This document shows, in pieces, positions 48,702 to 59,078 of a DNA stretch of 64,000 bases; position 1 is the stretch's first letter; the number at the start of each line of letters is the position of its first letter. Under the pieces are notes generated by a model. The model was not told the origin of the DNA. It saw nothing but the letters and a program-made list of their open reading frames with translations, and did no database searches. Source of the DNA: Jiella flava (lineage in GTDB: Bacteria > Pseudomonadota > Alphaproteobacteria > Rhizobiales > Rhizobiaceae); contig NZ_JAFMPP010000011.1 in the NCBI RefSeq assembly GCF_017349315.1, positions 79,919 to 143,918 of the forward strand, in the 5' to 3' direction. A program made the position numbers and the translations under genes.

Positions 48702-49856
48702 TCAAGGCACCGGCTGAAGTTCATTCCATTCGCTTCGCACGATCGCGTCAGATTCCCTATCAAGCGCAGCGGCGCGAAGCCGCAAGGCTTTGGGCGGATC
48801 GATCCGGCCCAGCGCCCAGACGGCCATTGCCCGAACCAGCGGCTGCGCATCCGCCAGTCTCGCCTCGATGAGGGGCAACAGTGCGGCGCTTCGCGCGTTG
48901 CCGGCGGCGATCAGGCAGTTGGAGACGAATTTCTCCCGTCCGATCCGTTTGATCGGTGAGCCGGAAAACAGTGCGCGAAAGCCGGCATCGTCGAGGGTGA
49001 GCAGCGCCGACAGTTGCGGCGCCTTCAGATCGTCGCGGGCCTGAAGCTTCGCCTCGCGGGCGACTTCCGCGAATTTGTTCCAGGGACAGACTGCCAGGCA
49101 ATCGTCGCAGCCATAGATGCGGTTGCCCATCGCCGGGCGCAGGGCGCGGGGTATCGGCACCTTGGTCTCGATGGTGAGGTAGGAGATGCAACGCCGCGCG
49201 TCGAGCTGATAGGGTGCGGGAAAGGCCGCGGTCGGGCAGCTGTCGAGGCAGGCCCGGCAAGAGCCGCAGCGGTCGCGCCCGGCGGTCTCGGTCTGAAGCT
49301 CGAGGGTCGAAAAGATCGAGCCGAGAAACAGCCAGGAGCCAAAATCGCGGGAGACCAGATTGGTGTGCTTGCCCTGCCAGCCGAGGCCGGCGATCTCGCC
49401 GAGCGGCTTTTCCATCACCGGTGCGGTGTCGACGAAGACTTTGGCGTCATGTGCGCCGAGGCCGGCCTTGTCGGCGCGGGCGATCATCCGGCCGGCGAGT
49501 TCCTTGAGCTTGCCCTTGATGACGTCGTGATAGTCGCGGTGCCGGGCATAGACCGAAATCGCCCCGCATTCCGGCCGCCGAAGGATCGCCAGCGGATCGT
49601 CATCCGGGCCGTAATTCATCGCCAGAACGACGATCGAGCGGACATTCGGCCACAGATCCTGCGGCGAGCGGCGACGCTCCAGCGTCTCCGGCATCCAGCC
49701 CATGGTGCCGTGCCGGCCGGCGGCGACGAATTCGGCGAGTTTTTCGCCAGCGAGCAGCTTGCCCGTGGCCGGGGCGATGCCGACGGCATCAAAGCCGAGC
49801 CGGCGGGCATCGGCTTGGATGAAGGTTTTGAGCGAGGCAAGGGCGGCGCGGGTCAT
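48702..49856 (-). CDS. queG: Epoxyqueuosine reductase
   Basis: 384 residues. Two [4Fe-4S] clusters are seen in CGSCRACLDSCP and CDDCLAVCP, and the DUF1730 region with FVDTAPVMEKPLGE precedes them. The C-terminal HEAT-like region contains RAMAVWALGRIDPP. QueG makes queuosine from epoxyqueuosine in tRNA; the reaction depends on a cobalamin cofactor, which fits with the B12 genes in the same window. Start at ATG 49856; a TTG nine codons upstream was not chosen. Confidence 0.95.
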   Translation of the reverse strand: MTRAALASLKTFIQADARRLGFDAVGIAPATGKLLAGEKLAEFVAAGRHGTMGWMPETLERRRSPQDLWPNVRSIVVLAMNYGPDDDPLAILRRPECGAISVYARHRDYHDVIKGKLKELAGRMIARADKAGLGAHDAKVFVDTAPVMEKPLGEIAGLGWQGKHTNLVSRDFGSWLFLGSIFSTLELQTETAGRDRCGSCRACLDSCPTAAFPAPYQLDARRCISYLTIETKVPIPRALRPAMGNRIYGCDDCLAVCPWNKFAEVAREAKLQARDDLKAPQLSALLTLDDAGFRALFSGSPIKRIGREKFVSNCLIAAGNARSAALLPLIEARLADAQPLVRAMAVWALGRIDPPKALRLRAAALDRESDAIVRSEWNELQPVP

Positions 49857-49904
49857 CGCCTCCGCATAATCCTTCGTCCGCAACTTGTCGAAGGCGGGGC
49901 GCCG

Positions 49905-50369
49905 TCAGGCACCATCCCATTCGGCAAAGGCCCTGGCCAGCGGCCCCATGTCGCTGGGGGGCGGGAATTGTGGAAAGCGATGCGGTGCGCCGGTTTCGGC
50001 GAAGGGCAATTTCTCCGAGGTCCAGGTGTCGAGGAACGGGGCGACATCCGACGTGTCGTCGAGCATCGACGATCTGAGATTGACGAAGCCCTCAATGCGT
50101 TTCGGTCGGGAGAAAACCCATGTCAGGCAGTCGGGGCAAAAGTGATGATCGGCGCGCGGGCCTTTCGGTCCGCCAAGAACGGTCGCGCCATGAGTGATCG
50201 CGAATCCTGGTTCAGGCAGCATCATCGTCAGCGAGTAGGCGCTCGACGCCATTTTCTGGCAGCCGCGGCAGTGGCAGGCGGCGGTCAGTACCGGCGGCGT
50301 CGTGATCGTAAAAGCGAGCCCGCCACAGCGGCAGCTTCCAGATCGCGGTAGGTTCCAGTCTCGTGCCAT
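49905..50369 (-). CDS. GFA-family zinc protein (CENP-V/GFA domain)
   Basis: 154 residues. Zinc-binding cysteines are arranged as GSCRCGGL, CHCRGCQK and HHFCPDCLT, the standard GFA pattern. The family was named for a suggested glutathione-dependent formaldehyde activation, which is disputed, so function is left open. ATG at 50369. It is upstream of queG by 48 bases and could be cotranscribed. Confidence 0.82.
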   Translation of the reverse strand: MARDWNLPRSGSCRCGGLAFTITTPPVLTAACHCRGCQKMASSAYSLTMMLPEPGFAITHGATVLGGPKGPRADHHFCPDCLTWVFSRPKRIEGFVNLRSSMLDDTSDVAPFLDTWTSEKLPFAETGAPHRFPQFPPPSDMGPLARAFAEWDGA

Positions 50370-50460
50370 GGCGCCTCAAGGGGATGGGAGCCTTGCTCCC
50401 ATCCGAAATGTGGTTGCTGAAATGATATCATGACACGCGACGCGTGGCGACACGGCCCGG

Positions 50461-51450
<990 letters not shown>

Positions 51451-51550
51451 CGTCATTCTCCATCGTAAATCCGATGGGCGGAAGATGGACCCGAAAGGTG
51501 CCGAAGGTAAGCCGCTGGCCGTTTCATGGGCTGTTCGATAGAGTGCATCA

Positions 51551-52504
51551 ATGGACCGCGCGCTTCTTCCCTCGCTTTCCCTGTTCTCGACTGTCGCCCG
51601 ACTGCGCTCTTTCCGTGCGGCGAGCCGTGAGACAGGGCTTTCACCCTCAGCGGTCAGCCATGCGGTTGCTTCTCTGGAAGCCTCGCTCGGGGTTCGTTTG
51701 TTGCACAGAACCACGCGATCGGTCTCGCCGACGCCGGATGGCGAGGCGCTGCTCGAACGCCTTGCTCCGGCGCTGGCGGAAATTTCCGAAGCCGTTCTGG
51801 CCGCCGGCGCCGCATCCGGCGAGCCGGCCGGAACGCTGAAGGTCAATCTCTCGCGCGCCGCCTACGAGATTGTCATCCTGCCACGCCTTGCGAGCTTTTG
51901 CGCGGCTCACCCCCATGTGACGCTGGATCTCACCCTCGACGACGGCCTGGCCGACGTCGCGTCCAGGGGCTTTGATGCCGGTATTCGGCTGCAAGAATCG
52001 ATCGAGCGCGACATGATTTGCGTTCCGGCGGGCCCACCGCTTTCTCTCGCCGTCGTCGCCAGTCCGTCCTATCTCGCCAAAGCCGGTCGGCCTCAACGGC
52101 CGGCTGACCTCGATTCTTACGCCGGAATCGTGCGTCGCTTCGATACCGGACCGATCTATCGCTGGGAGTTTGCGGTTGGCGGACGCACCCAGATCGCGCT
52201 GCCGCGACCGGCGGTGATCGTCAACGACACCCAGGCGGCCGTCATGGCGGCCTTGCAGGGGCTGGGTGTGACGATCGCGTTTTTTCCGCAGGTCGCGCCA
52301 TGGATTGCCGAGGGGCGGCTGGTCCGGTTGCTCACCGAGCATTCGCCGGACTTCGAAGGCTTCGGGATCTACTACCCCTCGCGCCGGCAGATGCGCCCGC
52401 CGCTTCGCGCCTTCATCGACCACTTTCGATCATCAGGCGCAAGCGACACCGTCGGAGATCGCCATGGCGGCGATCGCCTAAAAATCGAGTTCGGCGTAAT
52501 TTAG
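51551..52504 (+). CDS. LysR-family transcriptional regulator
   Basis: 317 residues. The N-terminal helix-turn-helix spans about residues 5-63 (FRAASRETGLSPSAVSHAVA then LGVRLLHRTTRSVSPT). The rest is the substrate-binding domain, of the type with LDLTLDDGLADVASRGFDAG often seen in regulators next to oxidoreductases. It is divergent from the aldo/keto reductase gene, about 100 bases apart, the usual LysR arrangement. Its 3' end overlaps the GST gene by 27 bases, tail to tail. Confidence 0.9.
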   Translation: MDRALLPSLSLFSTVARLRSFRAASRETGLSPSAVSHAVASLEASLGVRLLHRTTRSVSPTPDGEALLERLAPALAEISEAVLAAGAASGEPAGTLKVNLSRAAYEIVILPRLASFCAAHPHVTLDLTLDDGLADVASRGFDAGIRLQESIERDMICVPAGPPLSLAVVASPSYLAKAGRPQRPADLDSYAGIVRRFDTGPIYRWEFAVGGRTQIALPRPAVIVNDTQAAVMAALQGLGVTIAFFPQVAPWIAEGRLVRLLTEHSPDFEGFGIYYPSRRQMRPPLRAFIDHFRSSGASDTVGDRHGGDRLKIEFGVI

Positions 52505-53170
52505 AGACGGCGGCAGGCCGCGCACCCGCTCCGAAAGCAGCGCGCGGAAGGAGGGGCGGGATTTCAGCCGCATGTACCACTCCTTGACCTGAGGCTCGGA
52601 TTCCCACGGCACCTCGCCGATATAATCAAGCGTCGACAGCGCCGCCGCGGCGGCCATGTCGGCGTAAGAGAGCCGTTTGCCGGCGACCCAGTCGCGCGAC
52701 TCGACCAGCCAGCCGAGATAGCGCAGATGGTGCTTCAAATTCGCCCGGGCGGCGCGAATCGCCGAGGCGTCGGGGGCGCCACCGCCATTGTCGGCGCGCA
52801 TTTCCAGTTTGAACACCCGCTCGCGGATCAGATAGCGGGTGACCTCGCTTTCCATCTTGTCCAAAAACCAGTCGGTCAGCCGGCGTGCTTCGGCCCGCTC
52901 CAGCGGCTTTTCCGACATCAGCCGCTTGTCGCGCTGGAAGGCGCCGCGGGTTTCGTCGAGATATTCCCCGACCACGATGCCGCCGACGATCGGCGGGCCG
53001 CTGTCCTCGAACAGGACCGGCAAGGTGGCGGCCGGATTGATGACCAGGAATTCGCGCCGCCGTTCCCAGGGCCGCTCCTCCACCAATTCGCAGCGTTCGC
53101 CATATTCGGCCAGGACCAAGCGCGCGAAGCGGGAGGCGGTGGACATCGGATGGTGGTGTAATTTCAACAT
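52478..53170 (-). CDS. fzlA: Glutathione S-transferase-like protein, probable FzlA
   Basis: 230 residues of the GST fold. The start LKLHHHPMSTASRFARLVLA and NPAATLPVLFED for the thioredoxin-like half, then a helical C-terminus (LSYADMAAAAALSTLDYIGE). The sequence start and the neighbours uppP, queG and the NDUFA9-like reductase match the alphaproteobacterial FzlA locus. In Caulobacter FzlA binds FtsZ and helps constriction rather than acting as an enzyme. That it is FzlA and not an ordinary GST is an inference from these similarities. Confidence 0.7.
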   Translation of the reverse strand: MLKLHHHPMSTASRFARLVLAEYGERCELVEERPWERRREFLVINPAATLPVLFEDSGPPIVGGIVVGEYLDETRGAFQRDKRLMSEKPLERAEARRLTDWFLDKMESEVTRYLIRERVFKLEMRADNGGGAPDASAIRAARANLKHHLRYLGWLVESRDWVAGKRLSYADMAAAAALSTLDYIGEVPWESEPQVKEWYMRLKSRPSFRALLSERVRGLPPSLNYAELDF

Positions 53171-53624
53171 GAAGCCTGGTGTCGGGTTCTGGCCGGCGCT
53201 AGGACGGGTGCCGCCCTGCGGTGCGCAAACGGTGTCGCCGTCTCGCCTCGAACAGCGAGGCCGGTCCCATACGGTGAGGATTGCACAGATTCGTCAACGG
53301 ATTGGAAAGACCGGGTTTCTCCCCTGCCAACTAGCTGCGCGCCTCATTCACCCGCTAATTGGGGCCACAACGGGGCTTGCAAAGCCCTGATCGGGCCGCC
53401 AAGCGTTGCCGGTCAGCCTCAGGACAGTCAGAAAAGCGTAAGAGCGGGGAAAGGATCGGTGCCTTGTGTCTGCGCCGAACCGGTGCGACGAAGGGATGGT
53501 GCGGCGCCATGCCCAAAGGCGCCGCAATTGGCTTGCAGAGGTCGCGAGGCACCTCTCTCGGACCGTTGCGCCACGCGCCGAGACGACACGGGCCGGCACG
53601 GCCGATGGCGCAAGGAGAGACGTC
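53171..53624. other. Non-coding stretch between fzlA and uppP
   Basis: About 450 bases between two divergent genes. It probably contains both promoters. The uppP frame is open through the right part, with an ATG at 53496, but the encoded residues ([17 protein letters not shown]) do not resemble UppP. Confidence 0.45.
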
Positions 53625-54572
53625 TTGGATCTTGGAGCCTTTATCGACGCGGCAGTCCTCGGTGTGGTCGAGGGGCTGACCGAGTTCATCCCGGTCTCTT
53701 CCACCGGCCACATCCTGCTGCTTGGCCATTTTCTGGGTTTCCATTCGACCGCCCACACCTTCGAGGTGGTGATTCAGCTCGGCGCGATCCTGGCGATCCT
53801 CCTGGTCTATTTCTCGCGGCTTTGGCAGCTCTTCATCACCCTGCCGACCAGCGCCCGCAGCCGGCATTTCGTCATCGGCATCCTGGTCGCCTTCCTGCCG
53901 GCGGCGGTGATCGGGGCGATGGCGCACGACTTCATCAAGCGGGTGCTGTTCGAGACGCCGATGGTGATCTGCATCGCCCTCGTCGTTGGCGGCATCCTGC
54001 TCTTGGTGATCGACAAGGTGCCGCGCAAGGTGCGCTACGACAACGTCATGGACTATCCGCTGTCGCTGTGTCTGGCGATCGGCTTCTTCCAGTGTCTGGC
54101 GATGGTTCCCGGCACCTCGCGCTCCGGCTCGACCATCGCCGGCGCGCTGCTGATGGGAGCGGACAAGCGTTCGGCGGCCGAGTTCTCCTTCTTCCTCGCC
54201 ATGCCGACCATGACGGGCGCCTTTGCCTATGATCTCTACAAGACCCGCAACGAGCTCTCGATGGACGATTTCGGCCTGATCGCCGTCGGCTTCATCCTGG
54301 CCTTCATCTCGGCGATCTTCGTCGTGCGCATGCTGCTCGACTTCGTCTCGCAACATGGCTTTGCGCCTTTCGCCTGGTGGCGGATCGGTGTCGGCACGCT
54401 CGGCATGGTGCTCTTGTTGACCATTGCCCCGGCCGACGATCAGGGCCAGCCGGAGCCGAATAAGTCGCTAAGTGTCGAGGACATCATCGGCGGGCCGGCG
54501 AAGGTGGCGGTGGCCAACGAACATGTCTCGGCGGGCAAGAGCCAGCGGGTTGCCCCCAGCAACGCGCAATAA
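53625..54572 (+). CDS. uppP: Undecaprenyl-diphosphate phosphatase
   Basis: 315 residues with about eight helices. Both BacA motifs are present: [18 protein letters not shown] and [20 protein letters not shown]. It recycles the lipid carrier of peptidoglycan and other cell-surface polymers and can confer bacitracin resistance. The best start is an uncommon TTG at 53625, seven bases after AAGGAGA, where homology begins ([17 protein letters not shown]). The C-terminal 45 residues are a hydrophilic extension ([16 protein letters not shown]) not essential to the family. Confidence 0.93.
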   Translation: MDLGAFIDAAVLGVVEGLTEFIPVSSTGHILLLGHFLGFHSTAHTFEVVIQLGAILAILLVYFSRLWQLFITLPTSARSRHFVIGILVAFLPAAVIGAMAHDFIKRVLFETPMVICIALVVGGILLLVIDKVPRKVRYDNVMDYPLSLCLAIGFFQCLAMVPGTSRSGSTIAGALLMGADKRSAAEFSFFLAMPTMTGAFAYDLYKTRNELSMDDFGLIAVGFILAFISAIFVVRMLLDFVSQHGFAPFAWWRIGVGTLGMVLLLTIAPADDQGQPEPNKSLSVEDIIGGPAKVAVANEHVSAGKSQRVAPSNAQ

Positions 54573-54607
54573 AGGGCCCGTGATCGGCACGAGCAAGCGG
54601 TGCAGCG

Positions 54608-55366
54608 TCAGCCAAGGAGCGCCCCGGCGCCGCGGCGAAGGAGATCGATCGCGAGCAGCGCCAGGATCACCGTCAGCGCCAGACGAAACAGGCGCTCGTC
54701 GAGGCGCTTGAGCAGCGCCGTGCCGGCCAGCGTGCCGGCAAAGCCGGAGGCAGCCATGAGCGCGATCAGGCCGGCATAATCCGACAACGTGACGCCCAGC
54801 GCGAAGAAGGCGACGAGCTTCAGGGCGTGCTGGCTGGCATTGATGGCGGCAAGCGTCGCCACCAGGCGCTGGCGGTCGGGAAACGCCTTGGCAAACAGCG
54901 CGGCATTGACCGGGCCGGCGGCGCCGACGAACATTGCGAGCAGCGTCGTGAAAAGGCCGGCAAGGGCGGTGCCGAGCCGGCCGACGCCCGCGACCTTCGG
55001 AATTTTGGCGAAGGTGACGATCAGAATGAATGCGCCGAGGACGAGATCGAGGGTCGCTTCTGGCAGGGCGACGACGGTATGGGCTCCGATCCATGCCCCG
55101 GCGAGGGCGCCGAGAAGAAACGGCGGCATCACCCGCCACGCGACGGCGCGCCGTTGCACCATCAGCCGGCCGGCATTGGAACACAGCTGGACGACGGCGT
55201 GGACCGGCACCAGCACCGCGACCGGCAGGACCAGGCTGAGGACGGCGATCAGCGTGATGCCGCCGCCGAGCGCAAAGGCCGCCGTCAGCGCCGAGGTGAA
55301 GAAGCTGACGGCGACAAGGAGAGCGACGGCACCGCCGGATAGATCCGGCGGGAGAACGGCCGTCAT
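54608..55366 (-). CDS. TauE/SafE-family anion exporter
   Basis: 252 residues with about eight helices. Family traits include SFFTSALTAAFALGGG near the N-terminus and the repeated GALAGAWIGAHTVVALPE. Members export sulfite or organosulfur anions; the substrate is not visible from sequence. I chose ATG at 55366, 41 bases after the reductase gene in the same direction; an upstream ATG would begin inside that gene. Convergent with uppP. Confidence 0.83.
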   Translation of the reverse strand: MTAVLPPDLSGGAVALLVAVSFFTSALTAAFALGGGITLIAVLSLVLPVAVLVPVHAVVQLCSNAGRLMVQRRAVAWRVMPPFLLGALAGAWIGAHTVVALPEATLDLVLGAFILIVTFAKIPKVAGVGRLGTALAGLFTTLLAMFVGAAGPVNAALFAKAFPDRQRLVATLAAINASQHALKLVAFFALGVTLSDYAGLIALMAASGFAGTLAGTALLKRLDERLFRLALTVILALLAIDLLRRGAGALLG

Positions 55367-55406
55367 CGGGGGCCCGATCGGCGCGAGGGATCGATCGGCG
55401 TCAAGC

Positions 55407-56414
55407 TCAGGCGACGCCGTCCCGATTTTCCGCATCGAGGCCACCGGCCTGGGGCTGCGGCTTGGTGAACTGGCCCTGGGGGCGGAAGCGGATCAGATAG
55501 CTCGGCAGGATCGCCTCGAGGGTGCGCGGCGCGCAACCGAAGGCCTCGAGCGTGCGCCCCTCGGCCTTGGCGGCGTCGGAGACGACGTTGTCGGTCTTCA
55601 AAAGCGCGACCTGATCCTCGGTCAGCGGCGCGCCGGGCAGGAAGCGCGATAGCCGCGCCAGCGTCGACGCGGTGCCATAGGGGATGGTGACGAAGCGGCG
55701 CTTGCGATCGATCACCCGCAGCATCTCTTCCATCATCTCGCGGAAGGTCAGGACTTCCGGTCCGCCGAGTTCGTAAATTTGGCCCGTCGCCACCTTACCG
55801 TCGACCGCGTCGGCCACCGCCTCGGCGACATCGCCGACGAAGATCGGCTGGTAGCGCGTCGTGCCGCCGCCGATCAGCGGCAGGAACGGCGAGAAGCGCG
55901 CCATATTCGCGAAGCGGTTGAAGAACGCGTCCTCGGCGCCGAAGACGATCGAGGGGCGAAAGACGCTCGCCTCGGGAATCGTCTCGAAGACGGCGGCTTC
56001 GCCGGCCGCCTTGCTGCGGGCATAGGCCGACTTGGCATTGGCATCGGCGCCGATCGCCGACATCTGGACGAGATCGGCGCCAACCCCGCGGGCGGCCTCG
56101 GCGACGGCTCTTGCGCCGAAATTTTGCACGGCGTCGAAGCTCTGGCGGCCGTTCTCGGCAAGAATCCCGACGAGATTCACCACATGGTCGGCATTTTCCA
56201 CCGCCCGGTCGATTGTCCAGCGATAGCGCAGATTGGCCTGGATCGGCAGGATCTGGCCCATATTCCCGGCGATCTGCAGGTGATAGGCGAGATCCGGCCG
56301 GCGGCAGGCGACGCGAATGCGATGGCCACGGTGGGCCAGCGCCCGCGCCACGTAACGCCCGAGAAAACCGGATCCGCCGAAGAGCACAACCGTCTTCTTC
56401 AAACCGACCGCCAT
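55407..56414 (-). CDS. Complex I NDUFA9-like NAD(P)-binding protein
   Basis: 335 residues of the atypical/extended SDR fold. The Rossmann loop is FGGSGFLGRYVARAL, with NLVGILAENGRQSFD and SAIGADANAKSAYARSKAAGE giving the YxxxK. Alphaproteobacterial homologues are annotated as complex I NDUFA9 subunit family and lie next to uppP, as here. Whether it acts with complex I in bacteria is not established. Directly upstream of the TauE/SafE gene. ATG at 56414. Confidence 0.85.
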   Translation of the reverse strand: MAVGLKKTVVLFGGSGFLGRYVARALAHRGHRIRVACRRPDLAYHLQIAGNMGQILPIQANLRYRWTIDRAVENADHVVNLVGILAENGRQSFDAVQNFGARAVAEAARGVGADLVQMSAIGADANAKSAYARSKAAGEAAVFETIPEASVFRPSIVFGAEDAFFNRFANMARFSPFLPLIGGGTTRYQPIFVGDVAEAVADAVDGKVATGQIYELGGPEVLTFREMMEEMLRVIDRKRRFVTIPYGTASTLARLSRFLPGAPLTEDQVALLKTDNVVSDAAKAEGRTLEAFGCAPRTLEAILPSYLIRFRPQGQFTKPQPQAGGLDAENRDGVA

Positions 56415-56720
56415 GGTATCCGCTCCTTCGTTCTTAACAGGGCCGCAACCTGGTGCGGCCGGCCGGGCCGCGGGCGATGGTGCGCCGCGTCATCATTCCG
56501 GCAAAGCTTCTCACCGAGCTCATAACCCGTCCACTGCGCGAGGTGAAGGCGCGATTTCAACCGGGTTCCAACCTTTCACCCCCGACGCATCCTCGACGGT
56601 GCCAGTGTGGTGCGCCGGCCCGCGCTTCACCGTCGGCTAGGCTCATTCACAAGGTTAGGGCGCAACTTGCATAAATCCGCGTTGACAGGCGAGAGGCCAG
56701 CTTCTAAAGGTCCGCCCCGA
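56415..56720. other. Upstream region of tRNA-Leu
   Basis: About 305 bases between the NDUFA9-like gene and the tRNA gene. It should contain the promoters of both. TTGCAT and the TTGACA-like stretch near 56684 would fit a tRNA promoter. No gene is supported. Confidence 0.4.
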
Positions 56721-56805
56721 GCCCAGGTGGCGGAATTGGTAGACGCGCACGGTTCAGGTCCGTGTGCCGCGAGGCGTGGAGGTTCGAGTCCTCTCCTGGG
56801 CACCA
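56721..56805 (+). tRNA. tRNA-Leu (anticodon CAG)
   Basis: The 85-base sequence folds as a class II tRNA. The acceptor is GCCCAGG with CCTGGGC, followed by ACCA including encoded CCA. D-arm TGGCGGAATTGGTAGACG, anticodon arm ACGGTTCAGGTCCGT with CAG in the loop, a long variable arm, and the T-loop GGTTCGAGTCC. The 5' start fits the GCC of Leu. Confidence 0.97.
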
Positions 56806-57195
56806 AATCCCGGTTTTGAGCGGTCCTAGACGCTCAAAACTGACGCCCCCCCCCCCCGAAAAAATTGAACTAGCCAGATCGATGGCCGTTAACGCGCGGC
56901 TTGGAGCGTTTGGCCGTCTGCGCGATCTGGTGCGCCGACGCTGTTTGGTGCTCTCGCTTGACCCGCCGCTACCGTCGGTCTGCCTTTGCGGTTTTGCGCG
57001 ACAGGCTTTTGGGCAAGTGGGTCCGATCACGACAGTTCGCACGGCCGAAAGAAAGGCCCCGTAACACCACGCGGCGTTACGGGGCCTTGTCATGGCTGGC
57101 GAGATGGTCTTTGCGGAGCATGGACTCGATTCAAGGGATCTAAGCGTTTGACACCGCCCATCCGCGTCTTGCGGGTTGCCGCGTTGGTTACAGCC
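56806..57195. other. Gap with a run of 12 C bases
   Basis: About 390 bases between the tRNA and the aldehyde dehydrogenase gene. It holds a homopolymer of 12 C at 56846-56857 followed by GAAAAAATT. The hairpin at 57053-57088 is listed separately. No gene seen. Confidence 0.6.
57053..57088 (-). terminator. Terminator of the aldehyde dehydrogenase transcript
   Basis: AAGGCCCCGTAAC pairs exactly with GTTACGGGGCCTT around a short loop. On the minus strand it is followed by TCTTTCGG, a weak T-run, 108 bases past the stop of the leftward aldehyde dehydrogenase gene. Confidence 0.7.
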
Positions 57196-58710
57196 TCACT
57201 TGAGATCGGCTGGAAGAATCGCTTCGGCGATGTTCTGGTAGCAGACCGGCCGCAGGAAGCGGCGGATGGCGAGCGTGCCGACCGAGGTCGCGCCGAAATT
57301 GGTCGAGGCCGGGTAGGGGCCGCCATGGACCATCGCATCGCAGACCTCGACGCCGGTCGGAAAGCCGTTGGCGAGGATGCGGCCGGCCTTGCGCTCGAGG
57401 ATCGGCAGCAGCGCGCGGGCCGCGTCGGCGTCGCCGGCGTCCATGTGCAGCGTCACGGTGAGCTGGCCGTCGAGACCGCGGGCGAGCTGCGCCATCTCGT
57501 CGAGATCCTTGACCCGGACGACGATGCCGAGCGGTCCAAACACCTCCTCGGTCAGCGTCTCCTCCTTGGCGAAGGTCTCGCCGGTGGTCTCGAAGAGATA
57601 GGGCGAGGCGTGGCGGGACGTCTCGGCCTCGCCGATCAGCGCGGTGACGCCGGCGGTCGCCTCGACGCGGGCCGCCCCCTTGCGATAGGCCGCGGCGATA
57701 CCGTCGGTCAGCATCGCCTGCTTGGCGACGTCCTTGGCCGCTTCCAGCGCCGCCGCGACGAAGCTGTCGGCGTGCGAGCCCTCGATCACCATCGCGATGC
57801 CGGGATTGGTGCAGAACTGGCCGGCACCCATCGCCAGCGAGCCGACCCAGCCCTTGCCGATTGCGGCGGCCCGGGCCTTCATCGCCTCGGGCAACAGGAA
57901 CATCGGATTGATCGAACCGAGCTCGCCGAAGAACGGAATCGGCTCGGGACGCTTTGCGCACAGATCGAACAGCGCGCGCCCACCGGTCAACGATCCGGTG
58001 AAGCCGACGGCCTTGATCAGCGGATGCGTGACCAGCGCCTCGCCGACGTCGCGCTTGCCGCCCTGGACGAGCGAAAAGACGCCCGGATGCAGACGGTGCG
58101 CCGTCACCGCGGCGGCGATCGCCTGGGCGACGATCTCGCCGGTGCCGGGATGGGCCTCGTGTCCCTTGACGACTACCGGGCAGCCGGCGGCCAGCGCCGC
58201 GGCCGTGTCGCCGCCGGCAGTGGAGAAGGCGAGCGGAAAGTTCGAGGCGCCGAAGACGGCGACCGGACCGATCGGCCGCTGGATCATCCGCAGGTCGGGA
58301 CGTGGCGCCGGCTGGCGGTCGGGCAGGGCCGCGTCATGGCGGCGATCGAGATAGGCGCCGTCGCGGATATGCTTGGCGAAGAGCTTCAGCTGGCCGACGG
58401 TGCGGCCGCGCTCGCCCTCGAGGCGGCCGGCCGGCAGCCCGGTCTCCTCGGTGCCGATCGCGGTGATCGCCGCGCCGCGCTTGTCGATCTCTGCGGCGAT
58501 GGTCTCGAGGAAGGCGGCGCGTTCGTCGCGGCTGGACGAGGCGTAGGACCAGAAGGCGTCCTCGGCGGCCTTGACCGCCGCGTCGACCAGCGCGGGCGTG
58601 CCGACCGAGAATGCACGGGGTTCACCGCTCGACGGGTCGGAACGGAAGGTCTGGCCGGAGGCTTTCCATTCGCCCGCGATCAGATGGTTGCCGGTCAGTT
58701 CGAGTGCCAT
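57196..58710 (-). CDS. Aldehyde dehydrogenase, alpha-ketoglutaric semialdehyde dehydrogenase type
   Basis: 504 residues. FGASNFPLAFSTAGGDTAAA forms the NADP site, FFGELGSINPMF holds the catalytic Glu and GAGQFCTNPG holds the nucleophile Cys. These forms are characteristic of the KGSADH group, which finishes oxidative sugar-acid pathways (arabinose, galactarate, hydroxyproline) by making 2-oxoglutarate. The remains of an IlvD/Edd dehydratase directly upstream and the GntR regulator support such a pathway. ATG at 58710 with GGAGG before it. Confidence 0.88.
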   Translation of the reverse strand: MALELTGNHLIAGEWKASGQTFRSDPSSGEPRAFSVGTPALVDAAVKAAEDAFWSYASSSRDERAAFLETIAAEIDKRGAAITAIGTEETGLPAGRLEGERGRTVGQLKLFAKHIRDGAYLDRRHDAALPDRQPAPRPDLRMIQRPIGPVAVFGASNFPLAFSTAGGDTAAALAAGCPVVVKGHEAHPGTGEIVAQAIAAAVTAHRLHPGVFSLVQGGKRDVGEALVTHPLIKAVGFTGSLTGGRALFDLCAKRPEPIPFFGELGSINPMFLLPEAMKARAAAIGKGWVGSLAMGAGQFCTNPGIAMVIEGSHADSFVAAALEAAKDVAKQAMLTDGIAAAYRKGAARVEATAGVTALIGEAETSRHASPYLFETTGETFAKEETLTEEVFGPLGIVVRVKDLDEMAQLARGLDGQLTVTLHMDAGDADAARALLPILERKAGRILANGFPTGVEVCDAMVHGGPYPASTNFGATSVGTLAIRRFLRPVCYQNIAEAILPADLK

Positions 58711-58813
58711 TGAGGACCTCCTTCATCGAAATTCAACATGATCGGCGCCTGAAGGCGCACCGTTTCGGCAGCCCGGGCCCCGTTCGACGGGGGCCACTTT
58801 CGCGGCCCTCCAA

Positions 58814-59075
58814 TCAGAAGACGTCCGGCTCGCCCGCGGCCTGACCGAAGCCGCGCTCGAGGAAATCGAAGTCGCAGCCCTTGTCAGCCTGGATCGCATG
58901 GCGGGAGAACATCCACTCCCAGCCGCGCCGGAACCGCGGCTCCGGCGCGATCCATGCCGCGCGCCGCCGTTCCAGTTTGGCGTCGTCGACCAGCATATCG
59001 AGCCGCCGGTTCGGCAGGTCAAGGCAAAGGATGTCGCCGGTCTGGAGCCAAGCGAGCGGTCTGCCCGCACGCCCC
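58814..59075 (-). pseudogene. C-terminal remnant of an IlvD/Edd-family sugar-acid dehydratase
   Basis: About 87 codons from near 59075 to a stop at 58814. GDILCLDLPNRRLDMLVDDA, then RRRAAW and the end RGWEWMFSRHAIQADKGCDF are the classic C-terminus of pentonate and related dehydratases of the IlvD/Edd family (usually about 580 residues). The rest of the gene is missing: the frame becomes unrecognisable exactly where repeat copy B begins. It lies 104 bases upstream of the aldehyde dehydrogenase gene and in the same direction, so it was probably the previous enzyme of the same pathway. No start codon is associated with it. Confidence 0.85.
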
Positions 59076-59078
59076 GGC

